Part shown: piece after piece, positions 13,030-23,900 of the stretch
Position numbering within the stretch: the first letter of the stretch is position 1
Layout of the letters: each line of letters begins with the position of its first letter
From: Dasyornis broadbenti
Lineage: Eukaryota; Chordata; Aves; Passeriformes; Dasyornithidae
Assembly (NCBI GenBank): GCA_013397935.1
Contig: VZRN01005381.1
Span: forward strand, 106,838 to 170,837
Length of the DNA stretch: 64,000 bases
Direction of reading: 5' to 3'
Notes under the pieces: model-generated
The model's input: the letters and a program-made list of their open reading frames with translations, nothing else
Databases searched by the model: none
What the model was told of the DNA's origin: nothing
Position numbers and translations under genes: made by a program

Positions 13030-13588
13030 TGTTGTGGTTTTACCCAGCCAGCAACCAAGTACCACAGAGTCACATGTTGACTTCCCCACATGTGAGACTG
13101 GGGAGAGAATCCAAAAGGTAAAAGTTAAAAAACTCGTGGATTGAGATAAAGACAATCCAATAGGGAAAGCAAAACATGCATGCAAGCAGAGCAAAACAGG
13201 GGATTAATTCACTGCTTCCCATGGCAGACAGGTGTTCAGGAGAGCAGGGCATAATCATGCATAATGGTGACTTTGTAAAACAAACACCATCACTCCAAAT
13301 GTCCCCTTCTTTTTCCTTCTTTCCCCCGGCTTTATATACTGAGTGTGCTGCCACGTGATACAGCATATCCCTTTGGTCTGTTTGAGTCACTTGTCCCAGC
13401 TGTGTTTCCTCCCAATTCCCCATACAATTCCTGCCTCCTTGCCAGTGTGACAAAAAGCAAAAAAGACCTTGGCTCTAGGTAAGCCCTGCTCAGCAATAAC
13501 AAAAATCTCTCTATTGTCATCACTGTGTTCAGCACAGATCTGAAACACAGCCCCATACCAGCCACTGTGAAGAAAATTAACCAGCACA
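13030..13588 (-). mobile_element. Solo LTR, family B (ERVL-like), inside CR1
   Basis: The plus strand begins TGTTGTGGTTTTACCCAGCC and ends AGAAAATTAACCAGCACA, the reverse complement of a TG...CA LTR. Family B landmarks are in order: GTTGAGATAAAGACAATCC, AGCAAAACATGCATGCAAGC, AGAGCAGGGC, TTTATATACTGAG, CATATCCCTTTGGTCTGTTT and AGCCCTGCTCAGCAATAAC. On the minus strand the TATA box TATATAAA sits at 13331-13338. The start of the LTR has lost about 15 bases relative to other copies. The flanks are CTAC on the left and GGTAC on the right, so only TAC is shared as a possible duplication. Confidence 0.88.
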
Positions 13589-15636
13589 GGTACTCTTCAG
13601 GCTTCTCACCCTGCAAGTACCCAGGGGCTGATGTTAGGTACACCTGCAATTGTCTCTTCTGCAGGCTAAACCAGTCCCAGTTCCTTGGCAACTACTCAAA
13701 GGGCCCAGTTCCTAGGCGACAACTCAAAGTTCTTCAGTCTTGATTGATCCAGTGGCCCTACACAAGACTTAAACTACTTTATCAAGATCTTGTCCGGGAA
13801 GGAGCAGGGAGAGGAAAACTAGATGCAAGTTCTAGAAATATAAAAGGATCTCATTCTTGGCCTGAAAGCAGTGCTATTCCTGATGAAGTCCAGGATGCTG
13901 TCAACCCTCTCTTTCACAAGGCTCATGGAGTTTTATCACTGCAAAGTTCCCAAGGGTGCCCTCTCTCTTATCGCCCAGCTTATTAACAAAGATGTTAAAG
14001 AATGTTCACCCTTGTACGATATTAGTAACTGGCCTCCAGTTGGACTTTGTTCCTCTGTTCATAATTCTCTGAGTCAGCTATTTAGATAGTTTTCAACCCA
14101 CCTCACTGCGGCACTGTTTTGATTCATCCTCAGTAAATTCACGCTGTCAGAAATGTCTTCACTACCTTAGTGTATCCAGAACAGTTTCCTGAAAGACCTT
14201 GTTCCATGATTTTTCCAGGCATTGAACTGTGGCTGATGAGCCAGTAGTTTCCCAGATTGCCTTCTGGCCTTTTTGGAAAGTGAGCACAGCACTTTCCTTT
14301 CTCCATTCATGCAGGACTTCCCCTGTCTTCATGACTTTTCAAAAATGATAGAGAACGGCCTCACAAGGACATTACCCACCTCTCTCAGCATTTGTGAGTG
14401 GCAGTCTGTCACCTCCCAAAGACATGTAGCTGTCAAATTCTCTCAAGCAGTTTCTATGTCAGTCATCATCTACTGCTGGTGCTTGTCTTCTACCTTAGAA
14501 ACTTCCTTTGTATGTGGAGGACTGGCAGGTTTTTTAAAGATGAAGACAAAGATATGAAGCATTTCAGCCCTAACTGTGTCTACTGTCACAAAATCATTCA
14601 CCCCATTCAGCAAAGGGTTCACATTTTCCTTGTTTCTTATTTCCTAAAAATGCAGCTTGTCCTTCACATTCATTACAAATCTCAGCTCCAGCTGAGCTGG
14701 TTTTCCTAGCATCATACTACCATTTTCAACTGTTGCTGACTTGTCTGGGGAGTATATTTCAAAATTCCTCCTTTGAACTCCTCTCATCTTCTCTGTACTG
14801 CCCTTTTACTTTGAAGCTGTTATGAGCTTCCTGTTTAGTCTCTGCTGATCTCCTGATATATTGTTTACCAAGTATTCTGATTGATATTTCTTACCCATGG
14901 AAGATTCTGTCCTCAAAGACCTGACACTTCTCTTGAACTCTCTTGCCCTTCAGAGCAAGCCTCTAGGAACCCACCTGTAAGCTCTCCTGAATAAACTAAA
15001 ATCTCTTCTTCTGGAGTCCAGGGTCTTTACTCTGCTATGCTTCTCCTTTGCTCCTGTGAGAAGATCAAACTCCACTGTTTCATGGCAATTGCAGAAAAGG
15101 TTGCCATTGATTGTCAGAACCAGTTCTTCCTTATTAGTAAATAGCAGATCCAGCTGTGTATCCCTTTACTTGTTCTATTTGGCTACTCAAGCAAGTCTCA
15201 CTGCTTCCATCCTGCCATACTACCTTCATACCTTCAGTAGCTGTCAGGGAATTTTATATTCCCTATTAGATCCTAGGTATGTGAGACTTCCTTGAGATAT
15301 TTATGAACATTTTTCTGCTTTCTCATGCTGATTGAGTAGTCTGGAACAAATTCCTACCACAAAATCATTTACACTCCACCTCCTCTGACACTGAGCCACA
15401 AGCTCTCAACCTGCAGGTCATATATCTCACAGCAGAGCTACCTAGATCTGAACTGCTCCATAACAAAGAAGGAAATCTCCTCATTATATTTCTTAATATC
15501 TTTCTTGAAGTCTTGATCCTTCCACCACAGAACTTGAGTCACGTAAGCTATTCCACCTCAATTATTCTGTTCTTGTGACCATACATAACAACTGGGGTTC
15601 TCCTGGACTTTTTTCTAGTCTATGAGCATTTTTGTG
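13589..15636 (-). mobile_element. CR1 LINE, ORF2 segment (decayed)
   Basis: Continuation of the CR1 interrupted at 13030. In antisense it runs through 3' UTR (CTTCTGCAGGCTAAACCAG; CTTCAGTCTTGATTGATCC), the thumb region (ATGCTGTCAACC), a deletion near 13980, then the reverse-transcriptase core (TTAACAAAGATGTTAAAGAA; CATGATTTTTCCAGGCATTG; TTTCCTTTCTCCATTCATGC; ATGACTTTTCAAAAATGATA), corresponding to CR1 KIMEQ, WRKAN and IIFEKSW motifs, and on to the region upstream of RT (GGAGTCCAGGGTCTTTACTC; TAGATCC; AACTTGAGTCACGTAAGC). All frames carry stops and indels; no product is possible. The open frames at 13744-14709 are shadows. Confidence 0.8.
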
Positions 15637-16625
15637 TGTTGTGGTTTTGACACTGGGTGGACGCAGGGTTCCCACCAAAGTTGCTCTATCACTCACCTCT
15701 TTAGCTGGACAGGGACAGAACAATACAACAAAAGGTCTGTGCATCAAGATAAGGACTGGAAGAAACCGTTCACCATTTACTGTCATGGGCAAAACAGATT
15801 CAGCTTGGGGAAATTTGTTTAATTTATGAGAAATTCAATCAGAATATAGTAATGAGAAAAAAACCCACAAACATTTAACCACCTTCCTCCTACCCCTTCC
15901 TCCTTGGTCTCCCATTCTGTCCTGATTACCTCCTCCCTGTGAGGAGTGCATGGGAAGATGGAATGGGCGTTGGAGTCAGTTGATCACACATTGTCTCTGC
16001 TGCTCCTTCTTCATGCCCTTCCCATGCTTCAGCATGAAGTCTTCCACAGGTGACAGTCCTAAATGAAATTCTCCAATATGAGTCCTATCCATGGGCTGTA
16101 GTCCTCCAGGAATGGGCTGCTCCTGTAGGGGTCCTCCACAGGGTCATAGGTCCCTCCAGAAGCCTGTTTCAGCATGGGCTCCTCTCTCAGAGGGTCCTGA
16201 CAGGGGCCTCCTGCAGCACAGCCTCTCCATAGAGTCACGGCCTCCTTCAGGCACATCCACCTGCTCTTCTGTGGGGTCTTCTGGAGGCTGCATGTGGATA
16301 TCTGTTCCAACACAGACCTCTGGGGGCTGCAGGACAGCTTGCTTTACTGTGGTCTTCACCATGAGCTGCAGGGGAATCTGTGCTCCTGCAACTGGAGTAA
16401 CTCCTGCCCCTCCTTCTCTGACCTTGGGGTTTGCAGAGTTTCTCTCACAGATTCTAACTCCTTTCCCAGCTGCTGTTCTGCAGCATTTTTTCCTGCTTCT
16501 TAAATGTGTTATCACAAAGTCATGCCCTCATTGCTGATGGGCTCAGCTTTGGTCAGCAGCAGGTCTGTCTCTTTTACCCCTGTGGTCTTCCTGACATGTA
16601 AACCTTGCCACATAAGCCCAATATA
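15637..16625 (-). mobile_element. Solo LTR, family A (ERVL-like), long form, inside CR1
   Basis: The plus strand opens TGTTGTGGTTTTGACACTGG and closes TTGCCACATAAGCCC then AATATA, the reverse complement of the family A start. The interior carries the family's GC-richer, internally repetitive block at about 16080-16420, where units resembling 'TCCATGGGCTGTAGTCCTCC ... GGGCTGCTCC' recur with varying length, followed by TTTCTCACAGATTCTAACTC and CTTAAATGTGTTATCACA. At about 989 bases it is the longest LTR in the window. Flanks TTTGTG (left) and AATGTA (right) share TGT. CR1-like sequence seems to continue on both sides. Open frames at 16091-16537 (+) and 16144-16515 (-) arise from the repetitive GC-rich block and have no known domain. 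Confidence 0.85.
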
Positions 16626-16700
16626 AATGTATACTTGAAGACGTCCACATTTTGCCCTGTTTTTCTATTTCTGAAGTCATTCTTTTTCCTGAAACCCTGC
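16626..16700 (-). mobile_element. Possible continuation of the interrupted CR1
   Basis: Sequence right of the LTR (AATGTATACTTGAAGACGTC) resembles what should follow the CR1 stretch left of the LTR (ATGAGCATTTTTGTG), that is a GTGTAC-GGCATTTGAGACG-like stretch. The match is short and the right limit is uncertain. Confidence 0.4.
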
Positions 16701-17736
16701 ACTTTTTGTTCTCCCCCTGTCCTTGACTTATGCTGGAGTAAATTTGCATATAGACAGAAATAATTAAATTACAAAGCATATAATTTTAATGCAGGAAATA
16801 TTTCCTCTTACAAAAAAAAATATAAGTGAAATAAAAATATTTTTGGGGTTTTTTCTTAATATTTTACAGGAGGATTTCGGCATCTATAGCCCACAAAACA
16901 CGTTCCCGTGAACAGCTGGATAGTCACACTGTGCTGATTTAGGTGGGGTTATTTGTTACTTTCCAACTGCTAAACTTATGTTAAAAGATAATTTCAATAC
17001 TTTAAACACTTAATCTTTTGTGTGAAAAATCACTGTTTCAGTCCAGTGATGTTATGCTTTAGTGAATCATGATCCATGCTGTTAAAAACTGAGATGTCAT
17101 ACTACAGTACTATAGTTCCATAAAAAAGAATACCTATAAAAGAGGACATTTTAGGACCATAATATATAAAATCATAAATGAAAGCCTGTAGCCAGAATTA
17201 ATTTATTCCTCAAAATTCAGCTGCTAGCTTCCACTTCCCATATACATGCTTTACCTTTTTTCTCCAGAAATTGAAACTAAATGTATTTCAATTGCAGAAA
17301 GTTTTAAAAACAAACTTATTTTGATAACTATATCTCAAATTGGCAATAAGTAGCTGAAAGAAGAATGGGAGTTTTCCATTACTAACCAAATCAGCTCCTG
17401 GCTTCCTGCAGGCAAACACAAGAACTAAACAGGAAAAAAAAAAAAACAAAACAAACAATATAAATAAAACCAAAGTGTTACAGAATATCAGGTATATTTG
17501 AATTTCAAAGTCCCAATTCATCAAGCCAGAGAAATAACATAGCACCATGTATCAGGTCAGAAACACAAATTGTGAATAAAGGAAAAAAGGAAGACAGAAT
17601 AAAAGATGTGGAGGATCTCTTATCCTCTCTCCACTTGCCATAATGTAGTGACATGAGGGCTAAGGCAACAAGTTCCTGCCTGGCACAGCAAGCATGTCTG
17701 CTCTGTGACTACCTCACCTTCCAAAGTGTCCTTGCA
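16701..17736. other. Non-coding AT-rich DNA
   Basis: About 1 kb without a supported gene. It holds an A-rich run followed by AAACAAAACAAACAAT near 17431-17459. The open frame at 17288-17548 (-) is a hydrophobic chance frame over that A-rich stretch. Confidence 0.55.
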
Positions 17737-18295
17737 TAATCATAGAATCATTGAGTAGTTTGGGTTAGAAGGGGCCTTAAAGATCATCTAGTACCAACCA
17801 CCCTGCTCTGGGAAGGGGCACCTCCAGGTGTATTAGATCAAATTTCTCAAAGCACCTTCCAGCATGGCCTTGAACACTTATAGGGATGGGGTATCCACAG
17901 CTTCAGGTAACCTGATCCACATGGAGTAATGGAGTACCTAGCACATCATGAGGTTTGCACAGGCCCACCTCTCAAGCTTGTCAAAATCCCTCTGGATGGC
18001 ATCCTTTCCATCCAGTGTGTTGACTGCACCACACATCTTGGTGTCATCAGCAGACTTACTGAGAGTGCACTCAGTCTCACTGCCCATGTCACCAATAAAA
18101 CTATTAAATAGTGTTGTGCCCAATACTGACCCCTGAGGGAAACTACCCATCACTAGTCTCTACTTGGAAACTGAGCCATTGACTGTAGCTTTTTGCATGC
18201 GACCATTCCGCTGATGCCTTATCCACTGAAAGACCCATCTGGCACATCCATGTCTCTCCAATTTAGAGACAATGATGTCATGCAGGACAGCATAG
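17737..18295 (-). mobile_element. CR1 LINE with internal deletion (RT core joined to 3' end)
   Basis: The 3' tail is at the left (CATAGAATCATTGAGTAGTT), followed by 3' UTR in antisense (TCATCTAGTACCAACCACCC; AGCATGGCCTTGAACACTTA; GGGATGGGGTATCCACAGC). Near 17930-17945 it jumps directly to RT sequence (CATGAGGTTTGCACAGGCCC; ATCCCTCTGGATGGCATCC; GACCCCTGAGGGAAACTACC; CATGTCTCTCCAATTTAGAG). The stretch normally between these points in CR1, several hundred bases of RT C-terminus and 3' UTR, is missing. The 5' end stops near 18295. Confidence 0.88.
17938..18153 (-). pseudogene. CR1 ORF2 reverse-transcriptase core remnant
   Basis: A 71-codon open stretch retains RT motif B (PQGSVLGTTLF) and the catalytic-box region, which reads KSADDTK. 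The FADD of CR1 has become SADD (codons at 18043-18054 on the minus strand), though both catalytic aspartates remain. It is followed by DAIQRDFDKLERWA, the conserved helix after the palm. CR1 RT normally spans several hundred residues; this is a fragment with no start of its own and is not expected to be expressed. Confidence 0.85.
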
Positions 18296-18459
18296 GTATG
18301 AAGTTCTGCAAGTGGAACCAACTTAGATGTGTCACCAAGGTTAAGTCAGTCTATGCCCTGAGAGGCAAAACCACTTCCGTAAAGGAAAAAAAAACAACCT
18401 GGTACTGTCATAGGACATTGTCTTCTGAGGGAAAAACAAGGTCCAATATGCAGACCAGA

Positions 18460-19234
18460 TAAACTACTGCCAGGTCCTGCACTTGGGTCAAATAATCTCA
18501 TGCAGCACTACAGGTTTGTGGAAGAGTAGCTGGAAAGCTGCTGAGTGGAAACAGACCCAGGGTTGCTTGTTGACAGCCAGCTGTAAGAGCCAGCAGTTTG
18601 TCCATGCAGCCAAGAAGGCCAATGGCATCCTCGCTTCTCTCAGAAATAGTGTGACCAGCAGAACTTGTGCAGGGATCATCCCCTTGTACTCTGCGCTGGT
18701 GAGGTCACACCTTGAATCTTCTGTTCAGTTTTGGACCCCTTACTACAAGAAAGGCATTGAATTGTTGGAGCATGTCCAGAGAAGGGCAATGGAACTGGTG
18801 AAGGGTCTGGAGCACAGGTCCTGTGAGGAGAGCCTGAGGAAGCTGAGGTTGTTTAGCCTGGAGAAAAAGAGGCTCGGTAGGAATTTATCACGCTTTAAAA
18901 CAACCTGAAACGAGGTTGCAGCACAGTAAAGGTGTCTCTTGTCACAAGTAACAAACAAGCAGGATGAGAGGAAATGGTCTCAAGTTGTTCAAAGGAAGGT
19001 TTATATTGGATATTAGAAAAAGATTATACACGGGGATGTCAAGCATTAGAACAAGCTGCCCAGGGAAGTGGTTGGGTCCATATCTCTGGAGGTGTTTAAA
19101 AATTGTGTAGATGTGGCACCTGGGACATGGTTTAGTGGTGGACATGTCAGTGTTAGGTTAATGGTTGTACTTGATGATCTTAAGTGTCCTTTTCAACCAG
19201 AATGGCTTTATCATTCTATGGTTCTATGATTCTA
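18460..19234 (+). mobile_element. CR1 LINE, 5'-truncated copy with 3' tail
   Basis: Starts near GCCAGGTCCTGCACTTGGG, continues through the RT C-terminus (CCAAGAAGGCCAATGGCATC; AGCCTGGAGAAAAAGAGGCT), then the 3' UTR (AGAGGAAATGGTCTCAAGTT; CTGCCCAGGGAAGTGGTTGG; GACATGGTTTAGTGGTGGAC; TTGATGATCTTAAGTGTCC) and ends in TTCTATGGTTCTATGATTCT. This is a textbook avian CR1 3' half. It lies opposite in orientation to the CR1 at 17737-18295, with about 165 bases of unassigned sequence between the truncated 5' ends. Confidence 0.92.
18483..18908 (+). pseudogene. CR1 ORF2 C-terminal remnant (open 141 codons)
   Basis: The frame is open for 141 codons and from about residue 43 reads AAKKANGILASLRNSV, then IIPLYSALVRSHLESSVQFW, then LLEHVQRRAMELVKGLEHRS and LRLFSLEKKRL. 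These are the conserved thumb and C-terminal motifs of CR1 reverse transcriptase. The palm with the catalytic aspartates is absent because of 5' truncation, and the first ~40 residues are out of register with CR1. The frame survives by chance or youth; no promoter or function is implied. Confidence 0.85.
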
Positions 19235-19264
19235 GGGGTAAACCACAAAGGGGTAAACCACAAA
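19235..19264. repeat. 15-bp tandem duplication next to a CR1 tail
   Basis: GGGGTAAACCACAAA occurs twice head to tail immediately after the ATTCTATG tail of the CR1. It is not a target-site duplication because both copies are on the same side of the element. Confidence 0.9.
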
Positions 19265-20392
19265 GACCAAATATTTAACTTACATATATGATGTTGAACG
19301 ATGACTTCAATAAAATAAATTTCTTTGGATTAGAATGAAATTGCTAGGATTAATAGTACAAAGAGACAAAGCCACAAGTGCATTCATTATTGTAGCAATA
19401 AAAAATGCACTATTAATTACTTCAGAATAATATGACTCCATTTAGTCATTCTATATTGTGTAAGATTAGTCTAAACTGTTTGACAGTAAAATATCCTGTT
19501 GACATAACATAATTAAAATACATGAATGGATTTTAAAATGATAATAATTTGATATACATTATTTCAGATAAATTGCAGTAGTCTTTAACTTATTAGAAAT
19601 CTCTAGAATTTTTACTGTCCTATAATATATTTTTAATTTATTTTCTTTATTTAATTTAAAATTTCTAATGACTAGAAATGAAGACAGCAGTGGGCATATT
19701 CAATTCACTGTATTAATTAAAATTAAATGAATGGAAAATGATTGATGAATATGAAAAAATATCTAAGAGATTGCTTTGAAACTTATATGAGAGTTTCTGA
19801 AAGATGGCGAGTTTTATTTGACAGTAGAGACAAACATGGTTAGTTGTAACAGAGTAGCCTTTCAAAATAGGAAATAACTTACAAAAAACAGGTGACAGTG
19901 GGGGGAAGGTGTCAGAAAAAGAACAGGAACCAGATGTCAATCATACGAGCAATGATATCATTGCAAATTTTATCTGCGCAAGCCTTCACAGTGGGTCAAT
20001 ATTACTGTTTTAGTTTTATCAAGAGTGTAATTCTGAAGCAAATTTCCCAGTTGGCACCAGCTAAGTGTCTTTCTTGTGCTATGGCTTACATAGTGCTTTC
20101 TTACTGTGTGCTTCACATTCAATCAAAATTTAGCTATTCTGAGAAAAGCACTTTTGTAGGGCATCTACAAACTTTACCATTACCATGAACACATTATAAG
20201 AACTCTGGAGAAAATGGTTATGAATGCATAAAATGTATAGGTTAGGTTTTTGATGTTCTTTGTAGTTCTTCTTACATTGAACCACACTATTTGCTAATGT
20301 AGTCACTGCCTGAATTGTAAAACAATTTTGACAATGAACCAGTGATACTACATCAGTCTTTACAGATACACGCATCTTCTAATGCATTGTTA
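19265..20392. other. Non-coding AT-rich DNA
   Basis: About 1.1 kb between two plus-strand CR1 copies. No gene or classified repeat was seen. The short open frames (for example 19892-20188 +) have no domain. Confidence 0.55.
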
Positions 20393-20985
20393 TCCCAGAG
20401 GGTTGTAATCAGCAACACAGGGTCTAGTTGGAGGCCTGTCACTAGTGGTGTCCCACAAGGTTCAATATTGGGTCCAGTATTGTTCAACTTACTCATCAGT
20501 GACTTGGGTGACAGAACAGAGGCCTCCTCAGCAAGTTTGCTGATGACACAAAGGTGGGAGGAGTGGCTGATACCCCAGAGGGTTGTGCAGCCCTTCAGAA
20601 GGACCTCGACAAATTGGAGAGATGTGCAGAGAAGAACCATCTGAAATTCAACAAAGACAAATGAAGGGTTCTGCACTCGGGGAAGAATAACCTCCTGCAC
20701 CAGCACAGGCTGGGGATTGACCTGGAAAGCTGCTGTGCAAAGAAGAACTTGGGGGTCCTGGTGGACAACAAGCTGTCCATATGCCAGCAGTGCCCTTGTG
20801 GCCAAGAAGGCCAATCTTATCCCGGGCTGCATTAGGAAGAGGATTTCCAGCAGGTCAAGGGAGGTGATCCTACCCATCTACCCAGCCCTGGTGAGGCCAC
20901 ATCTGGAGTGCTGTTACCAGTTCTGGGCTCCTCAGTACAAGAGAGACATGGTCCAGCAGAGAGCAACAAAGATGATTAGGGGACA
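20393..20985 (+). mobile_element. CR1 LINE internal fragment (RT palm and thumb)
   Basis: Reads through RT motif B (TGGTGTCCCACAAGGTTC), the FADD box (TTTGCTGATGAC at 20536-20547), AAATTCAACAAAGACAAATG, AGAACTTGGGGGTCCTGGTG, CCAAGAAGGCCAATCTTATC, TCAAGGGAGGTGATCCTACC and CACATCTGGAGTGCTGTTAC. It ends shortly after GCAACAAAGATGATTAGGGG without a 3' UTR or tail, so both ends are truncated. It is well preserved apart from frameshifts and one in-frame stop (AAATGA near 20660). Confidence 0.9.
20417..20985 (+). pseudogene. CR1 ORF2 RT pseudogene with frameshift
   Basis: One open stretch (start codon at 20342) contains motif B as [14 protein letters not shown] followed by SDLGD. After about 20519 the RT continues in another frame, so the preserved FADD codons at 20536-20547 are not in frame with motif B. 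A third open stretch (20717-20989) covers the thumb, with parts again out of register. Lesions: at least two frame changes plus a stop. The 174-codon open frame at 20353-20877 on the minus strand is purely antisense to this RT. Confidence 0.85.
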
Positions 20986-23900
20986 TTGAAGACAAATGAG
21001 ATTTTAACAAGGAAACCCAAGAGAACAAACATGAGATGACAGAGGCCTTAAAAATACATTCATGAGGTTTTACTGGAGATTTGAGATCTGTAGCCAAAAG
21101 CTCCGAATTACAAGTCTCTGCTCATTAATGAGTACAGCTTTTGGAGCCTGACAAAACCTCTTTCAAGAACAGCAAGTTATTTGTGTTAAAAAACTTAGAA
21201 AATATTCTAAATTAATCCAAGAGAACAACCTCTGTTCAGACTTTTTCAAAGACCTCAAGACAGTGGTGACCTCCTGCAGTCTCCACCCCATTCTTATCAA
21301 AGAAATCTGGTATCACTGACCTTAGAATACATAAGAGCCCAGAAAGAGTGGAAGAGTAAAGAAAGAAAGAGTGAGACAAAGAAATAGTGAGACCAAGAAA
21401 CATAGAAGAAAAAATGTGTGCATATCAAGCTATTATTTTGGAACAAGCTCTAATAGTTGCATAATTTGGACTTAATTTAACCCATCTTGATTGAATTGCT
21501 GCAACTTTACAAGATTATCAGTTAGTTCTTGGCTCCACATATAGAGCAAGTTTCTTTAACACATGTAAAATGAACATGATATTTGGTCTTGTGACTTGCC
21601 CTTGAGGCTTTGTTGAAATTTGGATGCAATGAAATGTCCATCCTGAATTAGTCCTCAGGGCTGCATTTTTAAGCTGATGATTTTGTTTGTTCTAAAAGAA
21701 TTAAGATGAGCTGTCCTAAATAAGGTCTTTGTATTATTCCATAGTTATTTATATGATAAGATCAGGTTAAATTTCTGTGATTTAGATGGTTTAAACTAGA
21801 CGGGAAGACTCTCTTTTGCAGTATCAAAACCACCTCCCTTTCAGTGTATAAATCTGAATATCCACCTTATTTTTGTTCTTTTGCTACTAGCCCAGCAAAA
21901 TATTAGGTTTATCATTAGGATGCAAATCACAGTAGTCTGGAAAATTTCAGCAGTATAGAAGATCTGGAGTGAAATTACAGGATTAGGAAAGGATGCTCTC
22001 TTCTCTGTTACTTTTCTGTGGCACTTTATAGCATTTTTCTTGATGAATCATAAATGATATAAGTCAAAAGTATACCTTTTCAGTGTTATTTTTTGTCCTG
22101 ATACTCTTGCTGCTTGATATCTCTTTAGAATACTAAACCATTGATTCTTCTGTAAGATCAAGAGACAAGGAAAAGCAGGAACCTTGGGGTAATTTAGCAG
22201 CTGCATTGCATCACAAATTTTATTATAGTCCTCCTCCCCACTGTGCACAGAAAGATGCAAACTTGAGGAACTGTTGTATTCTAAGGGATGAGATGGTTTT
22301 GTAAATATTGGCAGTGGCAAATTAAGAGGGATGTTGCAGTGCAAAAATTAATGCAATCATTTGTTTAATTTGAATAAATGCATGTATTTATTTTTTTTAA
22401 TTTTAAAAAGTAATGTTGTGATTTGTGATTTTAAAGTAAGTTTGATCTAGTGGACATTTATCAATTGTGAATGTAAACATCTAGACATTGTTGAAAGTTT
22501 ATATTCCAACACAAACCAAATACCACTGCAGACTGGAAAACTTTGCTTCATTGTTGGATCAACCTGACCTCCGCACCTTCAGTAGTGATGATATTTGCTA
22601 ATTGAAACCGCAATGGGTGTCTCCAAGATGTGAGATTGTGTTCTCAGTTCCGTCATACTGGGCCCCAGTATCTTTACTTTGTTCTTTCTCTCCCACATTT
22701 GACTTTTCTTTAACTGAATTACGTGGTACCAGTAAATTCTTTTGTCAGTTATGATGCCCAGCCAAGGGAAAAGACCTTGACAAATCTTTATAATGTCATT
22801 CTGTTACGGATATCTGGATAAAAAAAAAAATAGCAGTCAAACTCACCTAATACATTTCCAACAAGCACATGACCACGGTGGATGAGCCAGCATCAGAACT
22901 TAGATGTTACCTGTAGTTTCTGATCCTTTTCTAGTGTTACCAGTTATTCTTCTTACATATTCCTTTTTGGTTTCCCGCTCTTGGATAAGAAGCAAAAATG
23001 GACAACGTGATTCAGAAAATGCTACATCCTTGTGCTCATGTTGTCGTTCTGAAGAGACTTTGGAAACAACTTATAAAACTTTAATTGCCCAGCACATTAT
23101 AAAGGTAAATCATTACTTTTTTGCTTCATCGTATTAAAAGCTGTGGAAGCTGCAGATTCACAATATTATTCTTGCAAAACCCCCAGTCAATAATCTTGTA
23201 ATGATAAACCTGTTTTAAACACAGAACCAGGCAAGAATTTGGAATATTTTCCATCAGTTTTTCAACGGCTTTTAACTCTTTAAAAGCTGGACATCTGCTT
23301 AAAAAAATTAATCCTACCAGCTTTCTGTAGTCACCATTTACTAATTTTGCTCTTCAGTTTCTGGAAGTAGCAAAATTTGAGTAATTAAAATACCCTTAGG
23401 GAAAAATTACAGAAATGTGATAAAAAAACCTTGAGTTTATTTTTTTTCACATCGATACCTACAACACAAAGCTCTGTTACAGTAGTATGAATTTGTATTA
23501 CAAGTTGAAATGTTGGGGTATTCCCTAATTGTCAGGCCCCAATTCTCCTCATGAAGTTCTGTTAACTGTTGGATTTGTGTCAGGCTCATTTTGGCTAGTT
23601 AATGGAAGCAGTAAATATCACAGGCTAAATCTTGAAGTCTTAGCTGTTCAAAATTTCCTTTGACTTCCCAGCTGAGGACAAAACTCAACACAAATTTTAG
23701 CATGAATAATTAAATCCTAGTTCATCAGAACTATTTAACTGAAGCATACATTTGGTTTCTTTTAGAATTGAAGAGATTAATATTTCTTACTGATAACTGA
23801 AGGAGTTTCTTGGTGTGTTTTTGCCTGGTGAGTTTTTCTTTTCTTTATAACATTGCGTTAAAACTTTTACTGCAGGAAAGTAGTTTTAGAAAGCAAAGTT

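Noticed and set aside
16091..16537. 148-codon frame, cysteine- and serine-rich
   Set aside because: Lies in the GC-rich repetitive block of a family A LTR; stop codons are rare there because of composition, and no domain is visible.
17737..19234. Single CR1 with an internal inversion (twin priming)
   Set aside because: Both halves have their own 3' tail, which a single inverted insertion would not give.
20353..20877. 174-codon frame on the minus strand
   Set aside because: Entirely antisense to a recognisable CR1 reverse transcriptase on the plus strand.
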